A DNA stretch of 64,000 nt, taken from Halobacillus litoralis (GTDB taxonomy: Bacteria; Bacillota; Bacilli; Bacillales; Halobacillaceae). The stretch is from the NCBI RefSeq assembly GCF_009856445.1, contig NZ_WMFA01000001.1, positions 620,001 to 684,000 on the forward strand, written 5' to 3'. The stretch's first letter is position 1; the number at the start of each line of letters is the position of its first letter. Below are positions 53,197 through 62,074 of the stretch, piece by piece. The notes below the pieces were generated by a model, which made no database searches, was not told where the DNA came from, and worked only from the letters and a program-made list of their open reading frames with translations. Position numbers and translations under genes: made by a program.

Positions 53197-53826
53197 ATGT
53201 ATTTAAAATTAAAGCGCTCAGTAGACATTATTTTGTCTGCAGTAAGTTTAATAGCTTTAACTCCTTTATTTATTGGTCTCATTTTCGCAATAAAGATAGA
53301 TTCTAAGGGGCCGATTCTATTTAAACAGAAACGTATAGGAGTTCACACCTCACACTTTAACATGCTGAAATTTAGGACTATGAAAATTAATACACCCAAG
53401 GATACACCTACCCACCTTTTAGAGAACCCTGACCAGTATATTACTCGTATGGGGAAATTCTTGAGGAAAACAAGCTTAGATGAACTTCCACAGATTTGGA
53501 ATATCTTCACGGGACAAATGAGTATCATTGGTCCTAGGCCTGCTTTATGGAATCAATATGATTTAATAAAGGAGCGAGAAAAATATGGTGCAAATGACAT
53601 CCTCCCTGGCCTAACAGGATGGGCTCAAATTAATGGCAGAGATGAACTACCTATAGATGTTAAGGCAAAACTTGATGGAGAATATGTAAATAAGCTTGGC
53701 CTGTGGATGGATATAAATTGTTTCATAGGAACCATACTAAGTGTTATAAAGAGTGATGGAGTAGTAGAGGGGAAAAAAGTACCGAGTAACGAAGAAAAAA
53801 GGTCTCAGGAGTTTTTGTCTAAATGA
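53197..53826 (+). CDS. Undecaprenyl-phosphate sugar-1-phosphate transferase (bacterial sugar transferase family)
   Basis: 209 aa. One N-terminal membrane helix (about 8-32), then the catalytic region PILFKQKRIGVHTSHFNMLKF..., LRKTSLDELPQIWNI, MSIIGPRPAL and LPGLTGWAQINGRDEL. It transfers the first sugar phosphate to the lipid carrier. The short form, without the extra helices of WbaP, suggests a diNAcBac/QuiNAc/FucNAc-type donor. SDR gene overlaps its stop by four bases. Confidence 0.9.
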   Translation: MYLKLKRSVDIILSAVSLIALTPLFIGLIFAIKIDSKGPILFKQKRIGVHTSHFNMLKFRTMKINTPKDTPTHLLENPDQYITRMGKFLRKTSLDELPQIWNIFTGQMSIIGPRPALWNQYDLIKEREKYGANDILPGLTGWAQINGRDELPIDVKAKLDGEYVNKLGLWMDINCFIGTILSVIKSDGVVEGKKVPSNEEKRSQEFLSK

Positions 53827-54686
53827 AGAAAATACTTATAACAGGTTCAACTAGTTACATCGGTGAAAATGTAGTGAAGTGGTTAGCAAATAGTTCCGAA
53901 GTTTACGATACAGATACTATTAGTGTTAGGAATAAAGATTGGAATAAATTAGATTTCTCTAAATATGATGTTATCCTTCACTTAGCAGGCATTGCCCACG
54001 TTTCTACTGACCCTAGAATGAAAGAGAAATATTACAAAGTAAATCGTGATCTTACTATTAAATTGGCTGAAAAAGCTAAGAGTGAAGGTGTAAAACAATT
54101 TATCTTTATGAGTAGTATCATTGTTTATGGTGACAGCAGTAGTGTGGAGAAAGTTATTGACTTAAATACTGTCCCCAGCCCAAGTAACTTTTATGGAGAT
54201 AGTAAGCTTCAAGCAGAAAATGGGATTAAACGACTGGAAAATGAATCTTTTAAAGTAGTTGTTATCAGACCCCCAATGATTTATGGAAAAGATTCAAAAG
54301 GAAATTACCCTAAATTAGCAAAAATAGCAAGAAAAACTCCTGTTTTTCCTAATATAATAAATCAAAGAAGTATGCTTCATATAGACAATCTTTGTGAACT
54401 TATTCGACTTATAATAGTTAATAATGAAAATGGTGTCTTTTTCCCTCAAAACGCTAAATATGTACAGGTTAGAAAAATGATATCTCAAATTGCTGAAGTA
54501 CATGGAAATAAAATATGGTTTACTAAAGCGTTCAATCCATTTATTCGGCTCTTATGTCCTAGAGTGAAGTTGATAAATAAAGTATTCGGTAATCTTATAT
54601 ATGATAAGAACCTTAGCGAATATAAACAAAACTATAGAGTAAGGGACTTTAAACAATCAATCTCACTAACAGAAAGGGGGAATTAG
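53823..54686 (+). CDS. SDR family NAD-dependent epimerase/reductase
   Basis: 287 aa, extended SDR fold. N-terminal GSTSYIGENVV, catalytic Ser in SSIIVYGDSSS and Tyr-x3-Lys in NFYGDSKLQAE. Similar proteins beside short sugar transferases reduce the 4-keto group of UDP-4-keto-6-deoxy-HexNAc (WbpV-like). With the EpsC-like dehydratase upstream, formation of UDP-QuiNAc or UDP-FucNAc is plausible. Overlap ATGA with the transferase gene. Confidence 0.8.
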   Translation: MKKILITGSTSYIGENVVKWLANSSEVYDTDTISVRNKDWNKLDFSKYDVILHLAGIAHVSTDPRMKEKYYKVNRDLTIKLAEKAKSEGVKQFIFMSSIIVYGDSSSVEKVIDLNTVPSPSNFYGDSKLQAENGIKRLENESFKVVVIRPPMIYGKDSKGNYPKLAKIARKTPVFPNIINQRSMLHIDNLCELIRLIIVNNENGVFFPQNAKYVQVRKMISQIAEVHGNKIWFTKAFNPFIRLLCPRVKLINKVFGNLIYDKNLSEYKQNYRVRDFKQSISLTERGN

Positions 54687-54687
54687 A

Positions 54688-55518
54688 ATGGAAGCAAAAT
54701 ACAGCGTTTTAATGTCAGTTTATTATAAAGAATCACCTCATTTTTTAAAGGAAAGTATTGAAAGTATGGTTCGACAAACACTTAAACCAGATGAAATTGT
54801 GATTGTAAAAGATGGTGAGCTAAATAAAGAATTAAATATAGTAATTGAAAACTTTTCCAGTAATCACCCTGGGTTATTTAATATTGTAGAACTAGATAAT
54901 AACCTTGGTCTAGGCAAAGCGTTGGATATTGGGTTAGAAAACTGTAAGAATGAACTGATAGCTAGGATGGATTCAGATGATATTTCTTTACATGATAGAT
55001 GTAAAGAACAAGTTAAAGTATTTCAAAATGACCCTGAACTTTGCATAATAGGTACCAATATAGATGAATTTTATGATGAGCCAACTAACGTCGTTTCGTC
55101 TAGAATTGTACCTACTAAGCATAAGGATATAAAGAGGTTTATAAAAAGAAGAAGCCCATTCAATCATCCTACCGTGATGTTTAAAAAGTCTAAGGTTCTG
55201 CAAAGTGGAGGTTATGGATTCCTAAGAAGAAAACAAGACCTCGATTTATTTTCGAGAATGCTTAATAGTGGATGTAAAGCTTCAAATATTAATAAATCGT
55301 TATTATTGTTTCGGTCTAATGAGAATAGCTTTAAACGACGGAAAAGTTGGGATAACTGTAAAAGCTATATAAAAGTCATATACACTATTTGGAAAAGAGG
55401 GCATTGTTCAACTCTAGATTTAATCATAGTAACTATAGGACAAATAGTGATGTTTTTAGCCCCTATGAAACTTTTGAAATGGATTTCCAACTCTTTCTTG
55501 CGGGAGAGACTTAACTAA
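54688..55518 (+). CDS. Glycosyltransferase family 2
   Basis: 276 aa, GT-A fold. N-terminal YSVLMSVYYKES, nucleotide-binding IVKDGELN, metal-binding RMDSDDISL (the D-x-D motif) and acceptor-region ED-like motif in RRKQDLDLF. A C-terminal hydrophobic segment (about 240-262) may anchor it to the membrane. Starts one base after the SDR stop. Sugar unknown. Confidence 0.88.
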   Translation: MEAKYSVLMSVYYKESPHFLKESIESMVRQTLKPDEIVIVKDGELNKELNIVIENFSSNHPGLFNIVELDNNLGLGKALDIGLENCKNELIARMDSDDISLHDRCKEQVKVFQNDPELCIIGTNIDEFYDEPTNVVSSRIVPTKHKDIKRFIKRRSPFNHPTVMFKKSKVLQSGGYGFLRRKQDLDLFSRMLNSGCKASNINKSLLLFRSNENSFKRRKSWDNCKSYIKVIYTIWKRGHCSTLDLIIVTIGQIVMFLAPMKLLKWISNSFLRERLN

Positions 55519-55557
55519 AGTTTTAATATCTAATTGCAATAAAGGAGGTTAGTTCAC

Positions 55558-56478
55558 ATGAAAGTAAGCGTTGTTATCCCGACTCATAATAGAGCAAGTC
55601 TACTTACTAAAGCGGTAGAGAGTGTGTTAAAACAAAGCTATCAAAATTTAGAGGTTCTTGTAGTGTCCGATGGTTCTACTGACAACACGGATTCTCTTTT
55701 AGAAGAATATGAAAAAAAGGATAGCAGAATTAAATACATATCGTATCAACCGGCTAAAGGTGGGAACCATGCAAGGAACACAGGGATTAAAGCTGCCGAG
55801 GGAGATTATATTGCCTTTATAGATGATGATGATGAATGGGTTTATAATAAGATAGAGCTACAGGTTCAAGAATTCAATAAAGATTCAAGGTATGGGTTAG
55901 TTTATACCGGTGCTAAAATCTTATATGATGATAAAGGAATAAATTACATTTCAACTCCCCAAAAAACTGGAGACTTATCCGATGATATTCTTATTTCAAA
56001 TTGTATTGGATCCACTTCGAGTGTAATGGTGAAAAAAAGTGTTTTAGAAGAAGTGGGAGGATTTGATGAGGAATTAAAAGCACAACAGGATTATGATTTA
56101 TGGATAAGGGTTTGCCAAAACTTCATGGTAGGTGCTGTGTCGGAACCATTGCTTATATATCATAATTACGGAAACAATACACAAATATCTGATAGCCTTA
56201 AGAAATATGAGGAATCAATAGATTATATATCCTTAAAGTATAAGGAACTTTACAAAGATACAAGTGAAAAGATAAGAAGAGACCATAATCAAGCTAGTTA
56301 TAAAATTCTTATTACTAAAGCGTTACGTAATAATGAACCAAAAAAAGCAAGAAAGTATCTTCTAGCACACTTTAGACAAAAGCCAAGTTTTTTTGCAATA
56401 TCTTTTTTCGGCTTATCTTTTTTGAAGTTTGAAACTGTATTAAAATTAAGGTCGTTAAAAAATTTAGTTAAAATGTAA
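55558..56478 (+). CDS. Glycosyltransferase family 2
   Basis: 306 aa, GT-A fold. VSVVIPTHNRASLL at the start, SDGSTDNT, D-x-D motif in FIDDDDEWVYN and acceptor-side QQDYDLWIRV. C-terminal 60 residues are basic and helical. AAAGGAGG lies ahead of the ATG. Second sugar transferase of the polymer; sugar unknown. Confidence 0.9.
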   Translation: MKVSVVIPTHNRASLLTKAVESVLKQSYQNLEVLVVSDGSTDNTDSLLEEYEKKDSRIKYISYQPAKGGNHARNTGIKAAEGDYIAFIDDDDEWVYNKIELQVQEFNKDSRYGLVYTGAKILYDDKGINYISTPQKTGDLSDDILISNCIGSTSSVMVKKSVLEEVGGFDEELKAQQDYDLWIRVCQNFMVGAVSEPLLIYHNYGNNTQISDSLKKYEESIDYISLKYKELYKDTSEKIRRDHNQASYKILITKALRNNEPKKARKYLLAHFRQKPSFFAISFFGLSFLKFETVLKLRSLKNLVKM

Positions 56479-56520
56479 AAACTTATAGAATGAATATAAA
56501 AATTGGAAGTGGATGAAAAC

Positions 56521-57585
56521 GTGTCATATAACTTAATTCAATATAATGATATAAAGTCAAAGAAAATTTCACATGAATTTAAAACGGAAAATAATACTCT
56601 TTTATTTATTGAAGGCTCTCCACTAACAACACATGTCAAAATATTTTTATATATAATAAAGAAGGGTAAACCTAATTCTGTTATATATCGTTATTTAAAT
56701 GATTATCCCTCTTTATTTAAAACTTTCTTAAGAGCAATATCTGAAATAATGTCTGTATTCCTAATTAAAGTTTTTAATATAAACCTTATTTGGATATGTC
56801 ATAATGTTGATAAGGAGTCGAAAGAAAATTATCCAATAATTACAAAGTTTAGAAGAGGCCTTTTCGCAAGAGTTTCAAGAAAGATATTGGTTACCGATAA
56901 ATTATTAATAAAAACAGCAAGTAAGCAGTTTCCGAAGCATGCCAATAAGATTGATTATATTACATTTGGTCCTAATTTGCCTAATACTCAAAAAAAAAGT
57001 AACGATGATATTACTCTAAATATAAAGAATTTTATAGCAAGGATTAGAGAGGAAAGTTCTGAGAAAACACTAGTAGGATTATGTGTATCATCCCCAAATG
57101 AAAAAAATTTATCATATGAAGAAGCTATCGATTTGTTAACGAACACTAGTGAATCGAATTATAAGATAGTCTTGATATTCGTTGGTGAAATTAGTGAAAG
57201 TATGAGGGAAAGAGATGAGGAGAAATATAAATTATTAGAAAACCATCCAGATGTATTTCTAGTAAATAAAAAGATCCCCCTTAATGAAGAGGAGTTAGCT
57301 CCCTACATCGATTTTTACTGGCGTGTTTATAGTGATCAATCTGTACCCTTCACTGTTTACAATGCCGCTACTCTTAGGAAACCTGTTTTAACAAAGAACA
57401 TTGGTTTTTTAGGACAAATGGTTCATGAGTACAGTTTAGGATATACAATATTCGACTACAATGATCTGAATGAATTGTATGCAAGTCTTACAGAATGGAA
57501 TGACGATAATGCAAAAATCTTCTTAAAAAGAAATAACTGGGGGAAATCTGCAAAAAGGTTAAATGGAATTCTAAGAAATTTTTAG
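56521..57585 (+). CDS. Probable GT-B glycosyltransferase, unclassified
   Basis: 354 aa. Lacks the D-x-D signature. Shows a GT-B-like plan: an N-terminal half with a membrane-associated helix (RAISEIMSVFLIKVFNINLI), WICHNVDKESKENYP as in EpsE/GumK-like transferases, and a C-terminal half with IVLIFVGEI and FTVYNAATLRKPVLTKNIG. GTG 56521 follows AGTGGATG; TTG 56503 has no site. The family cannot be named from sight. Confidence 0.65.
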   Translation: MSYNLIQYNDIKSKKISHEFKTENNTLLFIEGSPLTTHVKIFLYIIKKGKPNSVIYRYLNDYPSLFKTFLRAISEIMSVFLIKVFNINLIWICHNVDKESKENYPIITKFRRGLFARVSRKILVTDKLLIKTASKQFPKHANKIDYITFGPNLPNTQKKSNDDITLNIKNFIARIREESSEKTLVGLCVSSPNEKNLSYEEAIDLLTNTSESNYKIVLIFVGEISESMRERDEEKYKLLENHPDVFLVNKKIPLNEEELAPYIDFYWRVYSDQSVPFTVYNAATLRKPVLTKNIGFLGQMVHEYSLGYTIFDYNDLNELYASLTEWNDDNAKIFLKRNNWGKSAKRLNGILRNF

Positions 57586-57620
57586 ATGATAAAAGAATCT
57601 AAAATAAAGTAGTGATTTGA

Positions 57621-58784
57621 ATGAAAAAAGAAATTAAAATTCATGAGACATTGAACCATGCTATGTTCTTCATATCAATTTTGTCACTATTAGTTTATTA
57701 TATTGAAGAAAACAACATATTTCTGAATATCTCTATTTCAATGGGTATAGCTATACTAATTAGATACGTTTTTGTAAAGTATAATAATTTCACAGGATTG
57801 TTATTTATGTATAGTATTCTAATTTTGTATATATGTATTAGAATGTTGGTAATAAATGATATATCAATAAGTCTGATATATTCAACATTAATACTGATCT
57901 CACAATTAGGTTTAGCCTTTTTTGTAATTAGGGGAACTCATAGTGATAAGTTATTGCTGATTTTATTTTATATAGCTTCTTTATATTTATTGATTCAATA
58001 CCAAAAGGGAGTTAATCCTTCAAATGTCATAATTTGGAGTGAGAATATAGTCAGTTTCATTATTTTCTCTCTGTCTATCTCCGTATATTTAGTAAGATAC
58101 CTAAAAGGGAAGAAGTTCCTAGTTCATCCAGCCATTATAAGCACTATTGTAAGTTTTTGGACTACAGGGAGAGCTGGTATTATAGCATCGCTTTTACTTC
58201 TAATTACAATACTGATTTTTAAACTTAACTTTAAAATAAAGTATATCTCTTTAATAATCTGTGGCTCTATCCTTCTATTTTATACTGATACACTCTTAAA
58301 GAACATTGAGATTTTTAGAGTAAATCTTGCTACTAGGGGAGGGACAAGAGAGGGTTTTACGAACAATGTACGTTTGGAAATTTGGAAAGACTATTTTAAT
58401 AAATTAGATGTAAAATCATTCTTTTTAGGATTTGATAGTAACAATATATCCTTTTTTGGATTTCATAATTTACATAATAGTTTTTTAGACGGTCTTTTTA
58501 ATTTTGGTTTCTTTATGTTAATAGTATATTTGCTGATAATTGGATCTCTTATTAAATTAACAATTAGAAAAAAATATTTCATTGTAATTTTATTTTTAAT
58601 ATTCCTATTAAGAGGTATGACGGATACAGTAATATTTTCAGGTAGGTTTGATTATGTATATATTGCGATTTTATTATATTCTTATATCTTTTATCAAAGG
58701 TATGATTCACTGAAACAAATCTCACATAAGTTAAAGAAAGAGTCTAAGAGCAAAGCCATAATAGAGAGAGTTGATTTATATTGA
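57621..58784 (+). CDS. O-antigen polymerase-like (Wzy) membrane protein
   Basis: 387 aa, ten or more hydrophobic segments and very AT-rich. The region FWTTGRAGIIASLLLLITIL resembles the Arg-containing Wzy_C motif, and a large loop (about 220-290) follows with FFLGFDSNNISFFGFHNLHN, ending in the conserved H-N-S-x-L-D motif (HNSFLDGLFNFG). Polymerises repeat units at the outer face. Weak ribosome site. Stop overlaps the next gene's TTG start. Confidence 0.75.
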   Translation: MKKEIKIHETLNHAMFFISILSLLVYYIEENNIFLNISISMGIAILIRYVFVKYNNFTGLLFMYSILILYICIRMLVINDISISLIYSTLILISQLGLAFFVIRGTHSDKLLLILFYIASLYLLIQYQKGVNPSNVIIWSENIVSFIIFSLSISVYLVRYLKGKKFLVHPAIISTIVSFWTTGRAGIIASLLLLITILIFKLNFKIKYISLIICGSILLFYTDTLLKNIEIFRVNLATRGGTREGFTNNVRLEIWKDYFNKLDVKSFFLGFDSNNISFFGFHNLHNSFLDGLFNFGFFMLIVYLLIIGSLIKLTIRKKYFIVILFLIFLLRGMTDTVIFSGRFDYVYIAILLYSYIFYQRYDSLKQISHKLKKESKSKAIIERVDLY

Positions 58785-59875
58785 AGCCAACTTTTTTTTC
58801 TGTAAATACAATTTTTCATTTGATGATTTGTAAACTATTCATTAAAAAACACAATATAAAAAAACCTATTATAATCTGTTTCTCAATCAATTCAATTATT
58901 GCTGAAATTATTGCTAAGGATTCAGATTTATATGATGTCCTTATTATTGAACGAAGCGAATTCCCAAGTAGTAAATTAGAAATTGGAAAAAAAAATAAAA
59001 GGCAGATACAAAAAGCAAAAAGATATTTTATGGAAAATGAGAGTGATCACTTATATATATTTAAAGATAATGATTTAATTAATCAAACTTTAATCAGATG
59101 CGCTACTCAAAAGGATATAAAGATTACGTTAATTGAAGAAGGTTTGGGGCTTTATAATTCACCAAGTAAACCAACCGTAAAAAAACATAGTTTATTAAAA
59201 AGGTTCTTGTTTTCATACCCAAAGCAGACATATAAAGATATAGGTATGAGCCCAAATATAAATGAGATACTAGCGAGTTCACCTGGATTCTTGCCCGAAG
59301 AAAAAAAGAAGAATAAAAGAATTAATGTGTTAAGTTTTAATGACTTGAATATTAGAGATTTAAATGAATTGTATCGGTATTTTAATGTCAGTGACATTGA
59401 CTTTAATTTTCCAAATGATAATGGTTTGTACACAATACTTTATATGGGGCAACCCTTCTCAGAGTTTAATTATATTTCTATTGAAAGGGAAAATGCTAAG
59501 ATAGAAGGCCTATTTGAAGCGTTGACTAAGTTTAAGAATTTACAGGTTATAATTAAACCTCACCCAAGCGAAGATATCAAAAAATATAAACGACTACTAC
59601 GTAATAATAGAGTGCACTTAATTGAAGACTATTATTTACCAGCAGAACTTATTCCAGCTAAAGTAAATATTGACTTAGTGTTAACAGTTCACTCTTCATC
59701 TTGTTATTACATTAATCAGTGGTATGGGATAAATGCAATCTCGCTATATAAGGTGTTTTTCGATGTGTTTCCGGAAGAATCACTGAAAGAAAAATTAGAA
59801 AAAATGTATAATATGGATATGTTATATAATTTATCCGAAATAAAGAAATACATTGACTTAGAGTATATAAATTAA
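58781..59875 (+). CDS. Sialyltransferase-like glycosyltransferase (GT52/polysialyltransferase type)
   Basis: 364 aa. The three motifs shared by bacterial GT-B sialyltransferases are visible: the (D/E)(D/E)G motif in LIEEGLGLY (E119-E120-G121), the HP motif in IIKPHPSED (H261-P262) and the S motif in TVHSSSCYY (S305-S307). These enzymes use CMP-activated nonulosonic acids. The genes that follow make such a sugar, so this protein is the likely transferase for it. TTG start overlaps the polymerase stop. Linkage and exact donor unknown. Confidence 0.7.
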   Translation: MKPTFFSVNTIFHLMICKLFIKKHNIKKPIIICFSINSIIAEIIAKDSDLYDVLIIERSEFPSSKLEIGKKNKRQIQKAKRYFMENESDHLYIFKDNDLINQTLIRCATQKDIKITLIEEGLGLYNSPSKPTVKKHSLLKRFLFSYPKQTYKDIGMSPNINEILASSPGFLPEEKKKNKRINVLSFNDLNIRDLNELYRYFNVSDIDFNFPNDNGLYTILYMGQPFSEFNYISIERENAKIEGLFEALTKFKNLQVIIKPHPSEDIKKYKRLLRNNRVHLIEDYYLPAELIPAKVNIDLVLTVHSSSCYYINQWYGINAISLYKVFFDVFPEESLKEKLEKMYNMDMLYNLSEIKKYIDLEYIN

Positions 59876-59903
59876 AAAATACTTAAAATAAGGAGATTTT
59901 AAT

Positions 59904-60884
59904 ATGAAAAAAGTTTTAGTTACAGGAGCAGATGGGTTTATAGGAAGTCATCTAACAGAGGAGTTAGTGAAACAAGGGCATGAAGTTAGGGCTTTTGCTT
60001 ATTATAATTCATTTAATTCATGGGGGTGGTTGGACACCCTTTCCAAAGAAACAATAGACTGCGTAGATGTTTTTACGGGAGACATTCGCGATCCAAATGG
60101 TGTAAAAGAAGCAATGAAAGGAATAGATGAGGTATATCATTTAGCTGCATTAATAGCGATTCCTTTTAGCTATCACTCTCCTGATACTTATGTGGACACT
60201 AACATAAAAGGAACTTTAAATGTGTTACAAGCTGGAAGAGATTTGAATACTGAACGTTTATTAATGACTTCTACCTCCGAAGTATACGGAACAGCTCAGT
60301 ATGTCCCAATTGATGAAAATCACCCTTATCAGGGTCAGTCACCTTATTCAGCAACAAAAATTGGGGCCGATCGATTAGCAGAATCCTTTTATCGTAGTTT
60401 TGATATGCCGATTTCAATTGTAAGGCCGTTTAATACATATGGTCCACGGCAGTCTGCTCGTGCTGTCATTCCTACTATTATTACTCAGTTATTAGCAGGT
60501 AAAACGGAAATTGAATTAGGGTCTTTGACACCTACAAGAGATTTCAACTTTGTTAAAGATACTGCAAATGGTTTTATTGATATTGCTAACACTAAAAAAA
60601 CGATTGGTGAAGAAATAAATATTGCTACTCAAGATGAAATATCTATAGGACAATTAGCTGAAGAATTAATTCGTCAGATTAATCCTGAAGCTAGAATAAT
60701 TTGTGATGAACAGCGCCTTCGCCCTGAGAATAGTGAAGTGAACAGGCTTCTAGGTTCAAATGGAAAAATAAAAGAATTGACAAATTGGGAACCTAGTTAC
60801 TCTTTTGAGGAAGGTTTAGCTGAAACAATAGAATTCTTTAGACAAAATTTAGAAAAATATAAGACAGATATTTACAACATTTAG
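59904..60884 (+). CDS. legB: NAD-dependent 4,6-dehydratase, LegB type
   Basis: 326 aa SDR dehydratase. N-terminal GADGFIGSHLTEELV, the YYNSFNSWGWLDTL stretch characteristic of the LegB group, catalytic TSTSEVYGTA and Tyr-x3-Lys in SPYSATKIGAD. In the legionaminic acid pathway of Campylobacter LegB removes water from GDP-GlcNAc to give the 4-keto-6-deoxy sugar. AAGGAG before the ATG; LegC gene follows 10 bases later. Confidence 0.85.
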   Translation: MKKVLVTGADGFIGSHLTEELVKQGHEVRAFAYYNSFNSWGWLDTLSKETIDCVDVFTGDIRDPNGVKEAMKGIDEVYHLAALIAIPFSYHSPDTYVDTNIKGTLNVLQAGRDLNTERLLMTSTSEVYGTAQYVPIDENHPYQGQSPYSATKIGADRLAESFYRSFDMPISIVRPFNTYGPRQSARAVIPTIITQLLAGKTEIELGSLTPTRDFNFVKDTANGFIDIANTKKTIGEEINIATQDEISIGQLAEELIRQINPEARIICDEQRLRPENSEVNRLLGSNGKIKELTNWEPSYSFEEGLAETIEFFRQNLEKYKTDIYNI

Positions 60885-60894
60885 GAGGGGTAGA

Positions 60895-62058
60895 ATGAGT
60901 GAAAGATTTATTCCCCTCTCTGTTCCTAGCCTCCGTGGAAATGAACTAAAATACGTTAGTCAGGCTATAGAAACAGAATGGGTATCATCAGCAGGATCTT
61001 ATATACAGGAATTTGAAGAAAACACAATGAATTACGTAGGTGCTAGAGGAGCAGTGGCAGTTCAAAATGGATCATCTGGATTGCACATTGCTTTGAAGCT
61101 TATGGACGTATCAGATGGGGACGAAGTAATTGTCCCTACTCTAACATTTATTGCAGCGGTCAACCCAGTTAAATACTGTAATGCTGAGCCTGTTTTTATG
61201 GATTGTGATGATTCTTTAGGTATGGATCCATCCAAATTAAAGAAGTTTTTTGAAGAAGAGTGTGAAAACGTTAATGGCGCTTTAAGAAATAAAGTTACTC
61301 TAAAACCAATAAAAGCTATAGTGGTGGTACATGTCTTCGGAAATATGGCTGATATGGAAAGTATAATGGAAATTGCTGAGAAATATCAGGTTCCTGTTAT
61401 TGAAGATGCTACAGAAGCAATTGGCACCTATTATACAGAGGGTATTTTTGAAGGTAGATATGCAGGGACCATAGGGAACATCGGTGTCTACTCATTCAAT
61501 GGGAATAAAATAATGACAACTGGTGGCGGGGGGATGATTGTTTCACATGATACAAACCTGCTCGACCGTGCCCGTTATTTAACTACACAAGCAAAGAGTG
61601 ATCCGCTTTACTATATACATGATGAAGTTGGTTACAATTATCGTATGACTAACTTGCAAGCGGCATTAGGTTTAGCGCAATTAGAACAATTAGAGAACTT
61701 TATAGCAACGAAATCTAAAAACTATAATATCTATAAACAAGAACTTAAAGAAATTAATGGGCTAGAGTTATTAAACTTCCGAAAGGGAACAAGACCGAAT
61801 TATTGGTTTTATGGTATAGCGATAAAAGAATCATACGGGTTGCATCGCCATCAACTTATTGAATCCTTAGGTAATAAAAAAATTCAAGCACGTCCAATAT
61901 GGGATTTAATCCATCAACAAAAACCATATCGAGATAACCAAGCTTACGAAATCGATCAAGCTAAAGTTTATTTAAACAAAATTGTAAATGTTCCATGTAG
62001 TTCAAATCTATCTAGTGAAGATGTTCACTATATTGTTGAATCACTTAAGAAGCAATAA
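60895..62058 (+). CDS. legC: Aminotransferase, LegC type
   Basis: 387 aa, DegT/DnrJ/EryC1 PLP aminotransferase. PLP lysine in YSFNGNKIMTTGGGG (about residue 205), IEDATEAIGT with the PLP-binding Asp, and NYRMTNLQAALGLAQLEQL. LegC adds the C4 amino group to the keto sugar from LegB. GGAGGGG lies before ATG. The next gene starts 16 bases later. Confidence 0.86.
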   Translation: MSERFIPLSVPSLRGNELKYVSQAIETEWVSSAGSYIQEFEENTMNYVGARGAVAVQNGSSGLHIALKLMDVSDGDEVIVPTLTFIAAVNPVKYCNAEPVFMDCDDSLGMDPSKLKKFFEEECENVNGALRNKVTLKPIKAIVVVHVFGNMADMESIMEIAEKYQVPVIEDATEAIGTYYTEGIFEGRYAGTIGNIGVYSFNGNKIMTTGGGGMIVSHDTNLLDRARYLTTQAKSDPLYYIHDEVGYNYRMTNLQAALGLAQLEQLENFIATKSKNYNIYKQELKEINGLELLNFRKGTRPNYWFYGIAIKESYGLHRHQLIESLGNKKIQARPIWDLIHQQKPYRDNQAYEIDQAKVYLNKIVNVPCSSNLSSEDVHYIVESLKKQ

Positions 62059-62074
62059 AAGGGAGGTTACTTAT

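Noticed and set aside
53052-53306. 84-codon frame upstream of the sugar transferase
   Set aside because: Overlaps a strong gene in another frame and has no supported start.
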